Shown here one piece after another: positions 16,650 to 26,925 of a stretch of 50,569 nucleotides of DNA. The notes below the pieces were generated by a model. That model saw only the letters and a list, made by a program, of their open reading frames with translations, had not been told where the DNA came from and did no database searches. The position numbers and the translations under genes are program-made. This DNA comes from Terribacillus saccharophilus. Its GTDB lineage: Bacteria > Bacillota > Bacilli > Bacillales > Amphibacillaceae. Where the stretch lies: positions 1-50,569 of the forward strand of contig NZ_NPBD01000008.1 in the NCBI RefSeq assembly GCF_002272745.1. The letters are read 5' to 3'. Every line of letters begins with the position of its first letter. Position 1 is the first letter of the stretch.

Positions 16650-17528
16650 ATGGAGATAAGACAATTCATTACTTTCCGCACAATTGTTGATGTAGGAAGC
16701 TATACGAACGCAGCTGCAAAGCTCGGTTATACGCAATCTACCATCACAGCACATATTCAGGCTCTGGAACAGCAGCTGGGAGGTCCTGTTTTTTCGTATG
16801 TAAAAAGAGAGCTGCATCTAACAGATTTAGGGCGGGAATTAGTGGGAATGGTAGATGAGTTACTCGGGTCATATCAGCGTATCGAGAAGCTGAATGACAG
16901 CAAAGTGAACGGGGAGTTAAAAATCGCAGCTCCGGAATCGCTGACTATCTCCAGGCTAGGTCCAATACTGAAGGAATACGCGATGCAATATCCGGAAGTG
17001 AAAATAAAATTAAGCAATGGAACATGTGGTGATAATCAGAAAGAGCTGCTGAACGGGAATGTCGATGTTGCCTTCATGCTATGGCCGGAACTGGATACAG
17101 ACAAGTATGTCTACCATAAATTATATGAAGAAGAGATTGTATTAGTGGCAGCTCCGGAAAAGGAAGATCATTTTGATGCATACAAGGGAATGGATGACTG
17201 CTATATAACGAATGAAGAAGGCTGCAGCTATCGTGTGATGTTTGAAGAGCATCTGATAAAACATGATATACCAAAATTCCAGACAATGGAGCTCTGGAGT
17301 CTGGATGCAATCAAGCAGGTGGCAGCCAGCGGCTTGGGATTTGCGGCACTGCCGCTTATGACGGTGGAAAAGGAAATAAAGAGCGGAATACTAAAGCAAT
17401 TGGAACAAGCGGAGAGCTTCAAATCGATCTACTCTTATATGATGGTCAGAGAGAAGAATTGGCACTCACCAGCTGTAGATAAGTTCCTGGAGCTAGTCTT
17501 AACGTTTATAAAGAAAAAAACGAAGTGA
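16650..17528 (+). CDS. LysR-family regulator
   Basis: A 292-residue LysR-type regulator. The N-terminal winged helix MEIRQFITFRTIVDVGSYTNAAAKLGYTQSTITAHIQALE is canonical, and the rest is a two-lobed periplasmic-binding-like effector domain (about 90-285) with GELKIAAPESL at its start. It lies 130 bp from the divergent LysE exporter, which is its likely target. GGGAGAAG precedes the ATG. It is ended by the bidirectional terminator at 17535. Confidence 0.93.
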   Translation: MEIRQFITFRTIVDVGSYTNAAAKLGYTQSTITAHIQALEQQLGGPVFSYVKRELHLTDLGRELVGMVDELLGSYQRIEKLNDSKVNGELKIAAPESLTISRLGPILKEYAMQYPEVKIKLSNGTCGDNQKELLNGNVDVAFMLWPELDTDKYVYHKLYEEEIVLVAAPEKEDHFDAYKGMDDCYITNEEGCSYRVMFEEHLIKHDIPKFQTMELWSLDAIKQVAASGLGFAALPLMTVEKEIKSGILKQLEQAESFKSIYSYMMVREKNWHSPAVDKFLELVLTFIKKKTK

Positions 17529-17534
17529 AAGCAT

Positions 17535-17567
17535 GAAAAAAAGAGGGCCTCATCGCCCTCTTTTTTA
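17535..17567. terminator. Bidirectional terminator, lysR / siderophore-binding protein
   Basis: AAAGAGGGC pairs with GCCCTCTTT around CTCATC, with A-run and T-run on the two sides. It separates convergent genes. Confidence 0.9.
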
Positions 17568-18482
17568 TTACTTCAAGAACTGCTCTTTAAAGAAGTCCAA
17601 CTGATAATCCAAAGTCAATGCGTCGTTGAACAGGAATGCATTCGCATCTGCAGTCAATACATGTCCTTCTTTTACAGCAGGTATTTCTTTGAATAGTTCT
17701 GTCTCTTGGTAAGAATTATCCTGGTCGCTGTATTCACTGATGACAAGATAATCGCCGACGTACTCAGGAAGCACTTCCGAAGAAATCATCGAATAGCCTT
17801 CTTTTTCTGTCATTTCCTTTACTTTATCCGGCATAGAAAGTCCCATTGCTTGATAAAGGACTTCTGTACCGCGTCCCCAGCTGTCGCCAAGCACGCCTAT
17901 ACCTTTGTCATAGCTTTCCATTACAGTGACAGTTGCATCTTCGCCAACTTTGGCTTTAATTTCATCACCTGTTGTTTTCGCACGCTCTTTGAAGTCATCA
18001 ACCCATTGCTGTGCTTCATCACCCTTGTTCAGCAGTTTTCCGATTTCAACATGCTGCGTTAGGTAATCGACTTTGTTATATGTATACGTGACAGTAGGTG
18101 CAATTTCTTTGAACTTGTCCAGATTCTTTGTTGTATCTGCTGCGATGATCAAATCCGGCTTCAGCTCAAGAATCTTTTCTACATCTTCTTCGCTTACTGT
18201 TTCAGCATCTTTTAATCCGTCTGCAAGTACAGGACTGCTTTTCGCCCATTGATCTACACCAACAATATCGACACCAAGAGAAAGTACATCACCAGCATAA
18301 GATGCCAAGACTACAACTCTTTGCGGATCGGTCGGTACTTCAACAGGACCTGTTTCGGATTCGTATGTAAAGGTTTCGTTCGTCTCTTTTTCGCTGCCGG
18401 AGGCAGGAGATTCTTCAGAAGAACCGCATGCGCTCAAAATGAGTAGGAAGAGACCGATAATAGCGATTAATGCTTTTTTCAT
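17568..18482 (-). CDS. Iron-siderophore-binding lipoprotein
   Basis: A substrate-binding protein of the FecB/FhuD-like (TroA) fold, 304 residues, anchored by a lipid: signal MKKALIAIIGLFLLILSAC with the lipobox cysteine at 19. Then comes a serine/glutamate-rich tether and VPTDPQRVVVLASYAGDVLSLGVDIVGV, the start of the first lobe. ATG 18482 is chosen from the AGCAGG site and the signal peptide; 21 upstream codons in frame lie in the Fur-box region. A near-perfect Fur box precedes it, so it is iron-repressed. No permease or ATPase gene is adjacent, so it must share a transporter encoded elsewhere. Confidence 0.9.
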   Translation of the reverse strand: MKKALIAIIGLFLLILSACGSSEESPASGSEKETNETFTYESETGPVEVPTDPQRVVVLASYAGDVLSLGVDIVGVDQWAKSSPVLADGLKDAETVSEEDVEKILELKPDLIIAADTTKNLDKFKEIAPTVTYTYNKVDYLTQHVEIGKLLNKGDEAQQWVDDFKERAKTTGDEIKAKVGEDATVTVMESYDKGIGVLGDSWGRGTEVLYQAMGLSMPDKVKEMTEKEGYSMISSEVLPEYVGDYLVISEYSDQDNSYQETELFKEIPAVKEGHVLTADANAFLFNDALTLDYQLDFFKEQFLK

Positions 18483-18524
18483 TTTATATTCCTGCTTTCT
18501 GCTTGTGATAGATGAGCCTTTCTT

Positions 18525-18543
18525 GATAATGATAATCAGTATC
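18525..18543. promoter_or_regulatory. Fur box
   Basis: GATAATGATAATCAGTATC matches the 19-bp Fur consensus at 18 of 19 positions, flanked by TT and AA that extend the symmetry. It lies 42 bp before the lipoprotein start. Confidence 0.9.
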
Positions 18544-18705
18544 AATTAGGTAAATAATAGAATGAATCCAGTAGAATGTCAATAAAATATTCATTGCTGG
18601 GAACTAATTGGTGAATTATACCTTTTATAAGAAACATAGTCTTAAAAAGCATGGAAGAGTTTATTGAGCAGAAAAGTAGAATATTGGTTTAACAGGGGGG
18701 AAGGA

Positions 18706-19179
18706 ATGTCACGAAAGTACTTCGGAGTTATTTTAACAGGTTTTACGTTTACAGTTTTCCTTGTGTTTTCACTTTATGAGGGCAGTAACCTGATAGACGA
18801 TCCATTTGAATGGCCACGTTCAACGCCTTTTACACATTTACTTGTTTCCAATCCAGTCTTTCCGCAAGATATCGTTTGGCTGGACTTTTTTGTTTACGCA
18901 ATTAAGTTTTACGCTGTTTACCCGATTATGACTCTTATCAGTGCGGCATTACTACTAGGTTTGACAATCCAGAAGATGAATAAGAGCAAACAGGTGTATA
19001 GCAACATCTTCGGAATTTTTCTAGGTGTTATTATGTTGTATACAAGTCTCGCTTTCTTTTCAGCTCAAAGTCTTGGTTCCGCAGTGTTTCGTTATACATT
19101 GCTGTTTATTGGTCTGATGCTAGTTCTTAGTGCCAGCTATTCAATATTTAGGCATAAGACCTCTAAGGTTCAACCTTAG
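18706..19179 (+). CDS. Membrane protein, DUF4306-like
   Basis: A 157-residue protein with four predicted membrane helices. The first (about 8-25) is followed by YEGSNLIDDPFEWPRSTPFTH, a pattern I associate with the DUF4306 (YjdJ-like) family of Bacilli; function unknown. ATG 18706 follows GGGGGGAAGG closely; the TTG-type start at 18664 would add 14 residues. The stop codon lies inside a long hairpin (19153-19189). Confidence 0.6.
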   Translation: MSRKYFGVILTGFTFTVFLVFSLYEGSNLIDDPFEWPRSTPFTHLLVSNPVFPQDIVWLDFFVYAIKFYAVYPIMTLISAALLLGLTIQKMNKSKQVYSNIFGIFLGVIMLYTSLAFFSAQSLGSAVFRYTLLFIGLMLVLSASYSIFRHKTSKVQP

Positions 19180-19189
19180 GGGTCTTATG
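19153..19189 (+). terminator. Stop-codon hairpin without T-run
   Basis: CATAAGACC-TC-TAAGGTT pairs with AACCTTA-G-GGTCTTATG around a one-base loop, 37 nt overall and including the TAG stop at 19177. No T-run follows, so it may protect the 3' end or act as a weak or Rho-type end rather than a classic terminator. Confidence 0.5.
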
Positions 19190-19286
19190 TATAGTTTCCG
19201 TTAAAACCAAATGCCTTCGCCTTTTTCTCTTATGGTAAGATTATGATAGTAATAAATTCTTTTAGAGAAAGGGCAGGAAGGACTTT

Positions 19287-20057
19287 ATGCATTTGGAATT
19301 AGACACGATTTTGCTCATTATACTTTTTGGATTTCTTGCTGCATTCATTGATTCTGTTGTCGGAGGGGGCGGACTGATAACAATTCCGGCATTGCTGTTT
19401 GCAGGATTGAACCCTGCGGCTGCAGTGGCAACGAATAAACTGGCCGGAACGCTGGGGTCATTTACAAGCACGCTCATGTTCTATCGATCTGGCAATCTGG
19501 ATTTGAAATCTGTTATGAAGTTCTTTCCGCTATCCTTCATCGGTTCTTTGCTCGGAGCATGGACCGTACACGTTATCGATCCTGCATTATTTAAGCCGCT
19601 CATGCTGGTAATGCTGATTGCTGTTGCTATTTACACCATTATAAAAAAAGATTGGGGCAGCGTTTCTACCTACGAACGATTAACACCAAAAAGACTGCTT
19701 ATTTTTACAGCAGTCCTGACGCTTATCGGTTTCTATGACGGTTTTCTCGGACCTGGGACAGGCTCATTCCTCATGTTCGCCTTCCTGTTCATCGGCTTTG
19801 ACTTCCTGCGTGCGGCCGGTAGCGCAAAGCTGTTGAACTTCGGCAGTAATGTGTCTGCGCTGATTTTGTTTATGATTTTGGGTCAAGTACATTACGCTAT
19901 TGGCCTTATTATGGGAATATCAGGTATCTTTGGATCTATTGTTGGTTCACGTTTTGCAATTAAGCGCGGGAGCGGGTATGTGCGCATACTGTTTATTGTC
20001 GTAACCACGGTGCTGATTGTGAAGAATGTGTATGATTACATAAAGGAAATCATGTAA
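19287..20057 (+). CDS. TauE/SafE-family permease
   Basis: A 256-residue protein with about eight membrane helices of the TSUP (TauE/SafE, YfcA) family. GFLAAFIDSVVGGGGLITIPALL at the N terminus and a second GFYDGFLGPGTGSFLMFAFLF half show the internal two-fold repeat of the family. Members move sulfonates, sulfoacetate or other anions; the substrate is not apparent. GGAAGG precedes the ATG. It forms a single-gene unit with a terminator just after the stop. Confidence 0.9.
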   Translation: MHLELDTILLIILFGFLAAFIDSVVGGGGLITIPALLFAGLNPAAAVATNKLAGTLGSFTSTLMFYRSGNLDLKSVMKFFPLSFIGSLLGAWTVHVIDPALFKPLMLVMLIAVAIYTIIKKDWGSVSTYERLTPKRLLIFTAVLTLIGFYDGFLGPGTGSFLMFAFLFIGFDFLRAAGSAKLLNFGSNVSALILFMILGQVHYAIGLIMGISGIFGSIVGSRFAIKRGSGYVRILFIVVTTVLIVKNVYDYIKEIM

Positions 20058-20077
20058 AAGGCCGCTCAGGCCTTTTT
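20056..20077 (+). terminator. Terminator of the TauE gene
   Basis: AAAAGGCC (20056-20063) pairs with GGCCTTTT (20069-20076) and T continues to 20077. Confidence 0.85.
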
Positions 20078-20190
20078 GTTTTGTATTTATAATTAGCATC
20101 CTAAGTAGATAAAAGTGCGGTACCAGATCACGCTCTGCCAAAACGGATTACGCTCCGGTTTCCCAGCACCTTTAACCACAGGTTACTTGC

Positions 20191-20204
20191 TGAAAACGAT
20201 ACCA
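20191..20204 (+). promoter_or_regulatory. Candidate cre (CcpA) or self-operator
   Basis: TGAAAACGATACCA differs from the cre consensus TGWAANCGNTNWCA at one position. It lies about 70 bp before a LacI-family gene, so it could equally be that regulator's own site. A perfect palindrome TAACC-ACA-GGTTA is next to it at 20173-20185. Confidence 0.4.
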
Positions 20205-20271
20205 GGTCAAGTGTTTTTTCAAACAAGGAAGCGTTATACTGTAATCAAGTACATAGCGAGAGGGAGAACAT

Positions 20272-21228
20272 ATGGCGACAATCAAGGATTTAGCCAAGAT
20301 GGCCGGAGTCTCAGTGACGACTGTATCCCGGGTGCTCAATGATCATCCTTATGTGAGTGAGGAGAAGCGGAAAGCTGTGCTGGAGGCCATCGAACGGACT
20401 GGATATGAAAAGAATGTAAATGCGGTACATTTGAAAACAGGAAAAACGCAGCTAATCGGTGTAGTACTGCCTTTTTCGGATCATCCTTATTTTGCCCGGC
20501 TATTAAAAGGAATTGCGAAGCAAGCATTCGTGCATAACTTTAAGCTCGTATTGATTCAGACGGATTATCAGACAGAGAGGGAAAAGGACGCATTACAGAT
20601 GCTCCGGCAAAAGCAAATAGATGGACTGATCATTTGTTCGCGCAACTGTGAGCTGACACTGATAAAGTCTTACACGCAGTATGGACCAATCGTTATCTGT
20701 GAGAATGTGACGGAGGAATTGTCATCTTCTTATGTGGATCAATATCAGGCTCTCCAGGATGCGCTCTCCTATTTATACGAGGAAGGACATCGTAGAATCG
20801 GCTATACTGTGTCCAGACTAGATGGGACGAGCAGTAAAAACCGCGATGCTGCTTATCGGGATTTCCTTGCAGAAAAGAAACTCTCATATTGTGCAGATTA
20901 TGTGTTCGATGGGATGCTGTATTTTGAGGACGGAGAAACATTGATGAAAAAGCTCCAGCGAATGGCAGATCCGCCATCAGCACTAATTATAACGAGCGAT
21001 CAAGTGGCTGCAGGCGTAATGACGTATGTCAACAAAGTTAAGTTACGTATTCCGGAAGAACTGGCCATTATCGGTTTCGATGATTTACCAATGGCCCGAA
21101 TGATGGGCATTACAAGTATGCATATACCGCTAGAGGAAATGGGAGAGCATTTGTTCCAGCAAGCCATAGAGAAGGGAACAAAACAAAAGCTGTTCCACAC
21201 CAAACTAATAAAGCGGAAAACGGTGTAG
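20272..21228 (+). CDS. LacI-family regulator
   Basis: A 318-residue LacI/GalR regulator. MATIKDLAKMAGVSVTTVSRVLNDHPYVSEEKRKAV is the DNA-binding headpiece with hinge region, followed by a periplasmic-binding-like domain (about 60-318; QIDGLIICSRN, IIGFDDLPMARM). It resembles the DegA/CytR-type global branch. No sugar catabolic operon is next to it; downstream genes are DUF554 and a helical-repeat protein with only short gaps, possibly the same operon. GAGAGGGAGAA precedes the ATG. Confidence 0.92.
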   Translation: MATIKDLAKMAGVSVTTVSRVLNDHPYVSEEKRKAVLEAIERTGYEKNVNAVHLKTGKTQLIGVVLPFSDHPYFARLLKGIAKQAFVHNFKLVLIQTDYQTEREKDALQMLRQKQIDGLIICSRNCELTLIKSYTQYGPIVICENVTEELSSSYVDQYQALQDALSYLYEEGHRRIGYTVSRLDGTSSKNRDAAYRDFLAEKKLSYCADYVFDGMLYFEDGETLMKKLQRMADPPSALIITSDQVAAGVMTYVNKVKLRIPEELAIIGFDDLPMARMMGITSMHIPLEEMGEHLFQQAIEKGTKQKLFHTKLIKRKTV

Positions 21229-21259
21229 TTCAAGTTCTTACGTTTTTGGAGGAGAAATT

Positions 21260-21937
21260 ATGTTTGGAACATTTTTCAATGTAGCAATGATCATTATCGG
21301 CAGTACACTCGGGACTGTCTTTAAAAAGGGTATGAAGGATAGATATCAAACAATCCTTATGCAGGCAATGGGATTAGCCGCACTGGCATTAGGTATCAAT
21401 GCAATTGTTGGTCATCTTCCTGAAAGTAAATATTCTGTTCTATTTATTATCAGTTTGGCAATCGGAGCAATAGTTGGTGAAAAACTGGATCTGGATGCAA
21501 GATTTACGAACGTAGTAAAGAAGTTCTCCAAGTCGAATTTAGCAGAAGGTTTGTCTACAGCAATCCTTCTGTTCTGTATTGGATCTCTTTCTATACTAGG
21601 TCCAGTCGAAGCCGCACTGCATGGTAATTACTCCTACCTGCTTGCAAACGGTATGCTGGATTTTGTAACCTCCTTGGTCCTGGCGTCAACTTTCGGATTT
21701 GGAATCGCATTATCGGCAGGGATTTTATTCGTATGGCAGGGGTCGATTTATGTAGTGGCAAAAGCATTGGAAAGTACAGTTAATGTGGATTTGCTGAATG
21801 AAGTGAGCATAGTAGGCGGTGTCTTGATCATGGCATCAGGCTTAAGCATTTTAGGGATAAAGAAGTTCAAGACGATGAACTTCCTGCCAGCGCTGCTTGT
21901 CCCGCCTGTATTCTTTTTGATATTAAAGATTTTTTAA
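21260..21937 (+). CDS. DUF554 membrane protein (YqgA/YdfK-like)
   Basis: A 225-residue protein with about seven helices matching DUF554. The N-terminal FGTFFNVAMIIIGSTLGTVFKKGM and the LLFCIGSLSILGPVEAALHGNYSYLLANGMLDFVTSLVLAST segment are the family signatures. Function is unproven; transporter-like. GGAGGAG precedes the ATG. It follows the LacI gene by 31 bp and is followed by the next gene after 21 bp, so the three may form an operon. Confidence 0.88.
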   Translation: MFGTFFNVAMIIIGSTLGTVFKKGMKDRYQTILMQAMGLAALALGINAIVGHLPESKYSVLFIISLAIGAIVGEKLDLDARFTNVVKKFSKSNLAEGLSTAILLFCIGSLSILGPVEAALHGNYSYLLANGMLDFVTSLVLASTFGFGIALSAGILFVWQGSIYVVAKALESTVNVDLLNEVSIVGGVLIMASGLSILGIKKFKTMNFLPALLVPPVFFLILKIF

Positions 21938-21958
21938 TCAGGAATAAGGAGGAGTAGC

Positions 21959-22504
21959 ATGGATAGAGAGGTAAAAGAGGCATTCATAAAATCCAAATCT
22001 AAGGACAAGCGAGAAAGCTATGAAGCATATCTATACATACTCCAAGCCACAGAAAAGCGAGTGGATTGGGCATATGAGGTCTGGGATGACTTGCTGGACG
22101 GTTTAACGGATAAAGATAATCATCAGCGTTCCAGATCAGCTCAATATTTAGCTAATCTGGCAAAAAGTGATCCGGAAAATAGAATGCTTACAGATTTGCC
22201 GAGGCTCTGGGAAGTGACAAGGGATGAGAAGTTCGTTACTGCTAGGCACAGCCTGCAATCTATCTGGAAGGTCGGGCTTTCCGGTGCAGAACAAAATGAT
22301 AGGCTTATGGAATATATGGTCGATCGATTTAAAAACGGGACAGATGAAAAAAATTATACGTTAATTCGTTTTGACATCATGCAAAATATGAGGCATCTGT
22401 ATGATCGGTTAGTCGAGGAGGATATCAAACAAACGGCGATGCATTTGATAGATACGGTCGAGGATGATAAGTATAAGAAGAAGTATATGAATGTGTGGAA
22501 ATAA
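21959..22504 (+). CDS. Helical-repeat hypothetical protein
   Basis: A 181-residue, all-helical soluble protein. Repeated helix pairs (for example DWAYEVWDDLLDGLTDKDNHQRSRSAQYLANLAKSDPE and NRLMEYMVDRFKNGTD...IRFDIMQNMRHLYDR) suggest an ARM/HEAT-like repeat; function unknown. The site AAGGAGGAG is excellent. It ends in a bidirectional terminator. Confidence 0.7.
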   Translation: MDREVKEAFIKSKSKDKRESYEAYLYILQATEKRVDWAYEVWDDLLDGLTDKDNHQRSRSAQYLANLAKSDPENRMLTDLPRLWEVTRDEKFVTARHSLQSIWKVGLSGAEQNDRLMEYMVDRFKNGTDEKNYTLIRFDIMQNMRHLYDRLVEEDIKQTAMHLIDTVEDDKYKKKYMNVWK

Positions 22505-22510
22505 AGAATA

Positions 22511-22560
22511 AAAAGTAGAAGGCCACCTACTATTAGGTATCTTCTACTTTTGGGTTTTTT
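22511..22560. terminator. Bidirectional terminator
   Basis: AAAAGTAGAAG (22511-22521) pairs perfectly with CTTCTACTTTT (22541-22551), with an inner stem ACCTA/TAGGT. T-runs occur on both sides, so it can also end the convergent FAD oxidase transcript. Confidence 0.85.
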
Positions 22561-22674
22561 ATATGGTTATTCTTCATTGTGATATTGTAGTTTTTCAGTA
22601 CACCCTACTCAATTAGGCCATTTTTAAGGAGCACTCATTCTTCAGAATGTTAGATGTGGTACCTTCTAGAACAT

Positions 22675-24045
22675 TCAGAAATCAGACCTTTCGTAAAATG
22701 GAGGTATACTTTGCGGATAGTGGAATACATTCTTTGGATCATACTTTGTTTTTACTTCCCGGAGTCTGTCAAAGTTTGTTCCATAATAAGCACTTCCAAA
22801 GTTTTTAATGTTAAAATCCGGAACGTTGACATAGGATCCCTTGGAGAACGGCTTCAACATCTCACGAGTTCTTTCTACTAAAGCGATGTTTCTCTGGGCG
22901 TCAGAAGGATTTTTCCAAGTTGCACTCCACTCAAAATAAAACTTTGGATCACGCCAAAAGAATGCTGTTGCTTCTGGAGAAACTCTGCTTACTTCGCCTC
23001 CCCAGTTTAGAAAGAAGAAATTGGAATCAGTTCCGGTTGCGTTTTCTAGAAAATAGCGCATAGCTTTGATTGCTTCATCAGGAAATGGCTGAAAACCAAA
23101 GGATGAAGAAAATTTGTTCGCCATATCTGTCGGTATTTGGTCAGGTTGAAGTCGATTTTCAACGACAGCAGGCCAAGCTAGAGTTTGAATATTAACCTCT
23201 GATGGCGTACCTGTGGTTAACAATGGTTCTAATAGATAAGTTAACTCTGCTTTTGAACCGAGAAACAGTCCTGTTGCTTGGAGCAACCCATTGGTTTTAG
23301 TGTTAATACTTAAACTGGTGCCTAATCTGTCGTCAACAGAAGGAGACCATCTTTGCCAGACCTTCACAACGTCTTCTATTTGCTCCCACGGCCAATTAAT
23401 GTCGAATACTGTTGCCTTTTCAGGTGCACGATGTACCTTATATTTGTATTCTGTAGCTATGCCGAAATTTCCTCCACCTCCACCTCGTGAAGCCCACAAG
23501 AGGTCAGAATTATTATTTTCATCAGCTATTATTGTTCTTCCCTCGGCATCAACCATTTTTACCCCAATGAGATTATCACTAGCAAGACCGATTGTACGTT
23601 GAAGTGGTCCAATTCCTCCTCCTAGTGTAAGACCGGCAATTCCCACAGTAGGACTATCTCCAAAGGGAGACATGAGACCGTATTTGGCTAAAGTACTGAC
23701 AAGCGGTCCAACATCAATGCCGGTTTCGATAAGAGCTATTTCCTTCTTGCTATTTAGTCGAACTCGAGTCATGTCGCTGACATCGATGATGATGCCGTCT
23801 CTTACAACAGACATATCTCTTTCTAAAGCGTGTCGCCCGCCACGAGCACGAAGAGGGACATTGTTTTCTCGTGCCCATTTTATTGCATTGACCACATCAT
23901 CATGTTTTTGTGCGAAAACAATAACGAGAGGGTATGTGTCAGTGAATGGATTCCAATTTAGTCGTGCCTTTTCATACCCGGGATCGCCTCTGAAAATAAC
24001 ACGACCGGTCAATTTTGTTTTTGATGCGATAACTAACACCTCCAT
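22675..24045 (-). CDS. FAD-linked oxidase, berberine-bridge-enzyme-like
   Basis: A 456-residue flavin oxidase: PCMH-type FAD domain (about 30-210: VPLRARGGRHALERDMSV, then VGIAGLTLGGGIGPLQRTIGLASDNLIG, and GGGGGNFGIATEYKYKV) and a C-terminal BBE domain (SAYYGTNFDRLREVKTKYDPKNVFHYPQSIPP). His72 is the expected site of covalent FAD attachment; the Cys used for a second bond in bicovalent enzymes is absent. Bacillus relatives are YgaK and YvdP (substrates include sugars or phenolics). The start is odd: ATG 24045 has no upstream ribosome site, whereas GGAGGTG occurs inside codons 2-3 and points to codon 6, an ATC. The true start is therefore uncertain. Confidence 0.88.
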   Translation of the reverse strand: MEVLVIASKTKLTGRVIFRGDPGYEKARLNWNPFTDTYPLVIVFAQKHDDVVNAIKWARENNVPLRARGGRHALERDMSVVRDGIIIDVSDMTRVRLNSKKEIALIETGIDVGPLVSTLAKYGLMSPFGDSPTVGIAGLTLGGGIGPLQRTIGLASDNLIGVKMVDAEGRTIIADENNNSDLLWASRGGGGGNFGIATEYKYKVHRAPEKATVFDINWPWEQIEDVVKVWQRWSPSVDDRLGTSLSINTKTNGLLQATGLFLGSKAELTYLLEPLLTTGTPSEVNIQTLAWPAVVENRLQPDQIPTDMANKFSSSFGFQPFPDEAIKAMRYFLENATGTDSNFFFLNWGGEVSRVSPEATAFFWRDPKFYFEWSATWKNPSDAQRNIALVERTREMLKPFSKGSYVNVPDFNIKNFGSAYYGTNFDRLREVKTKYDPKNVFHYPQSIPPFYERSDF

Positions 24046-24170
24046 AATAAACTATAGACCTCAAAGGGTTTTCTTTCGGAATATTGTATGTAGATGTAAT
24101 AAAACTGCTTGGGTTGATGCATAGAAGGGATTCGGAGGAGAACGAAGCTACTGAATATAGACTAGTAAAA

Positions 24171-24223
24171 AGGAGGATCTGTCCGTTCAAAACTCGAACG
24201 GTCAGACCCTCCTTGATTTTTTT
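24171..24223. terminator. Bidirectional terminator of lctP
   Basis: AGGAGG...CCGTTC (24171-24187) pairs with GAACGG...CCTCCT (24196-24212). TGATTTTTTT follows on the plus strand and CCTCCTTTTT on the minus strand. lctP, ending at 24290, is the natural user. Confidence 0.85.
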
Positions 24224-24289
24224 GTTTGACCACTTAAATCTGATATCAGTAGTTTTTCTAGGGCCTCGAAAATTGCGCACGCTTTTTTA

Positions 24290-25909
24290 CTAGAAGAGAG
24301 ATAAAACAAATGTCAGCACACAAACGAATCCGGCCAGCAGCAAGCTATACTTAATCGTCTGGTTAAACAAAGCTGATTCATTACCTGTCTCTTTTACAGC
24401 TGCTGTTGCGATCGCGATAGACTGCGGTGAGATGAGCTTGGCCATGACACCGCCGGCTGTATTGGCAGATAGGAGCAGTGCTGAGCTTGTACCAATCTGG
24501 CTGCCAGTGACAACTTGCAATGTACCGAACAGTGCGTTATTGCTTACCACAGAGCCAGTGATGAAAACGCCGATCCAGCCGAGTATCGGGCTGAATAATG
24601 GAAACAGGCTGCCCGTTTTAGCTAAGGCCAAACCTATTGAAGCGCTTAGTCCGGCATAGTTTGATAGATTTGCAAACGCCATGATAAAGCAGATTGTAAG
24701 AATTGGAATCCAAAGTTCTTTGGCTGCTTCCTGCAGCCCGCTTGTTGCACACTTCCAGTTGATATTCTGGCTGAACAGACTAGTCAATACGACGGCTACC
24801 AAAATAGCTGTGCCTGTTGCAGAAACAAAGTCCAATTTCAGGATGGCATCCATTGGTGTATCAGTGACGGCAATTGGTGCAATCTTGACAACTTCCTGAT
24901 GTAGGAAGGGCATTTTTAAATAGGCAATCAAGCCAGCCAACGGACCTTCTCGTGCAAATAGGTTTTTAAAGAATGGTGTGCTCCAAAAGGCAATAACGAT
25001 AGTCAGAATATAGAATGGTGACCATGCCTTGGCTACTTGTCCAAGTGTATACTTTGCAGGTTCCTCTTGTACTTCTGCACCTTTTTCTCGGTAAATATGC
25101 TGTGGTTGCCATTTACGAAGGAAAAGGGCAAGTACTCCCATGCTGATCAAAGCAGCACCGATATTGGCAAGCTCTGGACCTATGAAAATCATAGTCAATG
25201 TCTGGATGATTGTGTACGTACCGCTTAGCACGAGCAATGCAGGTAATGTTTCTTTAATTCCTTTGAATCCATTCAGAATGAAAACGAGCAGGAACGGAAT
25301 CAGAAAACTGACTGGAGGCAGGATCAAAGCAAGTGTCCGGGAAAGCTCCAGACTGCTGATACCGCCAAGCTGAGCGCCAGTAATAACAGGGATTCCGATG
25401 GCACCGAATGCCCCGGATGCAGCATTGGCGATCAAACAAAGACCCGCTGCTTTTAGCGGCTTGAAACCAAGCTGAGCAAGAAGGGCTGCACTGATGGCAA
25501 TCGGTACGCCAAAGCCAGCTGCCCCTTCCAGAAATGCATTAAAACTAAAACCAATTAATAAGAGCTGTAAACGATGATCTTGCGAGATACTTGCGATGCT
25601 GCCGCGGATCACATCAAATTTTCCGGATTTGACAGCCAGTTTATACAGCCATACCGCCATAATAACGATGTAGCCAATCGGCCATAAACCATTTCCGATA
25701 CCAAGAACGATAGCGGATAACGCTTTGAGTGCGGGCATCTGGAAGACAAATATCGCTACGGCGAAGCTGATAACTAGCGTCAGTCCCGCAGCAAGTATTC
25801 CTTTCATTTTGAATGCGGTCAAACCAACCAAGAAAAACAGAATCGGTAAAAAGGCGATTATTGCACTAACATACTCATTGCCAAACGGATCGTACGCTTG
25901 CATCCACAT
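24290..25909 (-). CDS. lctP: L-lactate permease
   Basis: A 539-residue polytopic transporter of the LctP family (lactate:H+ symport). [21 protein letters not shown] (about 124-144), [21 protein letters not shown] and [14 protein letters not shown] are conserved family segments. It follows ldh after only 33 bp in the same direction, reproducing the ldh-lctP operon of B. subtilis, where it exports or recovers lactate. Regulation should be through the Rex operators before ldh. Two ATGs (25909 and 25903) lie near a weak GAGAT site. Confidence 0.95.
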   Translation of the reverse strand: MWMQAYDPFGNEYVSAIIAFLPILFFLVGLTAFKMKGILAAGLTLVISFAVAIFVFQMPALKALSAIVLGIGNGLWPIGYIVIMAVWLYKLAVKSGKFDVIRGSIASISQDHRLQLLLIGFSFNAFLEGAAGFGVPIAISAALLAQLGFKPLKAAGLCLIANAASGAFGAIGIPVITGAQLGGISSLELSRTLALILPPVSFLIPFLLVFILNGFKGIKETLPALLVLSGTYTIIQTLTMIFIGPELANIGAALISMGVLALFLRKWQPQHIYREKGAEVQEEPAKYTLGQVAKAWSPFYILTIVIAFWSTPFFKNLFAREGPLAGLIAYLKMPFLHQEVVKIAPIAVTDTPMDAILKLDFVSATGTAILVAVVLTSLFSQNINWKCATSGLQEAAKELWIPILTICFIMAFANLSNYAGLSASIGLALAKTGSLFPLFSPILGWIGVFITGSVVSNNALFGTLQVVTGSQIGTSSALLLSANTAGGVMAKLISPQSIAIATAAVKETGNESALFNQTIKYSLLLAGFVCVLTFVLSLF

Positions 25910-25942
25910 GCTATGCTCATCTCTTTTCTGATGGAGTTTGGG

Positions 25943-26920
<978 letters not shown>

Positions 26921-26925
26921 TTATA

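Noticed and set aside
24084..24293. Plus-strand 69-codon ORF between the FAD oxidase and lctP
   Set aside because: It spans a bidirectional terminator hairpin and has no ribosome site.
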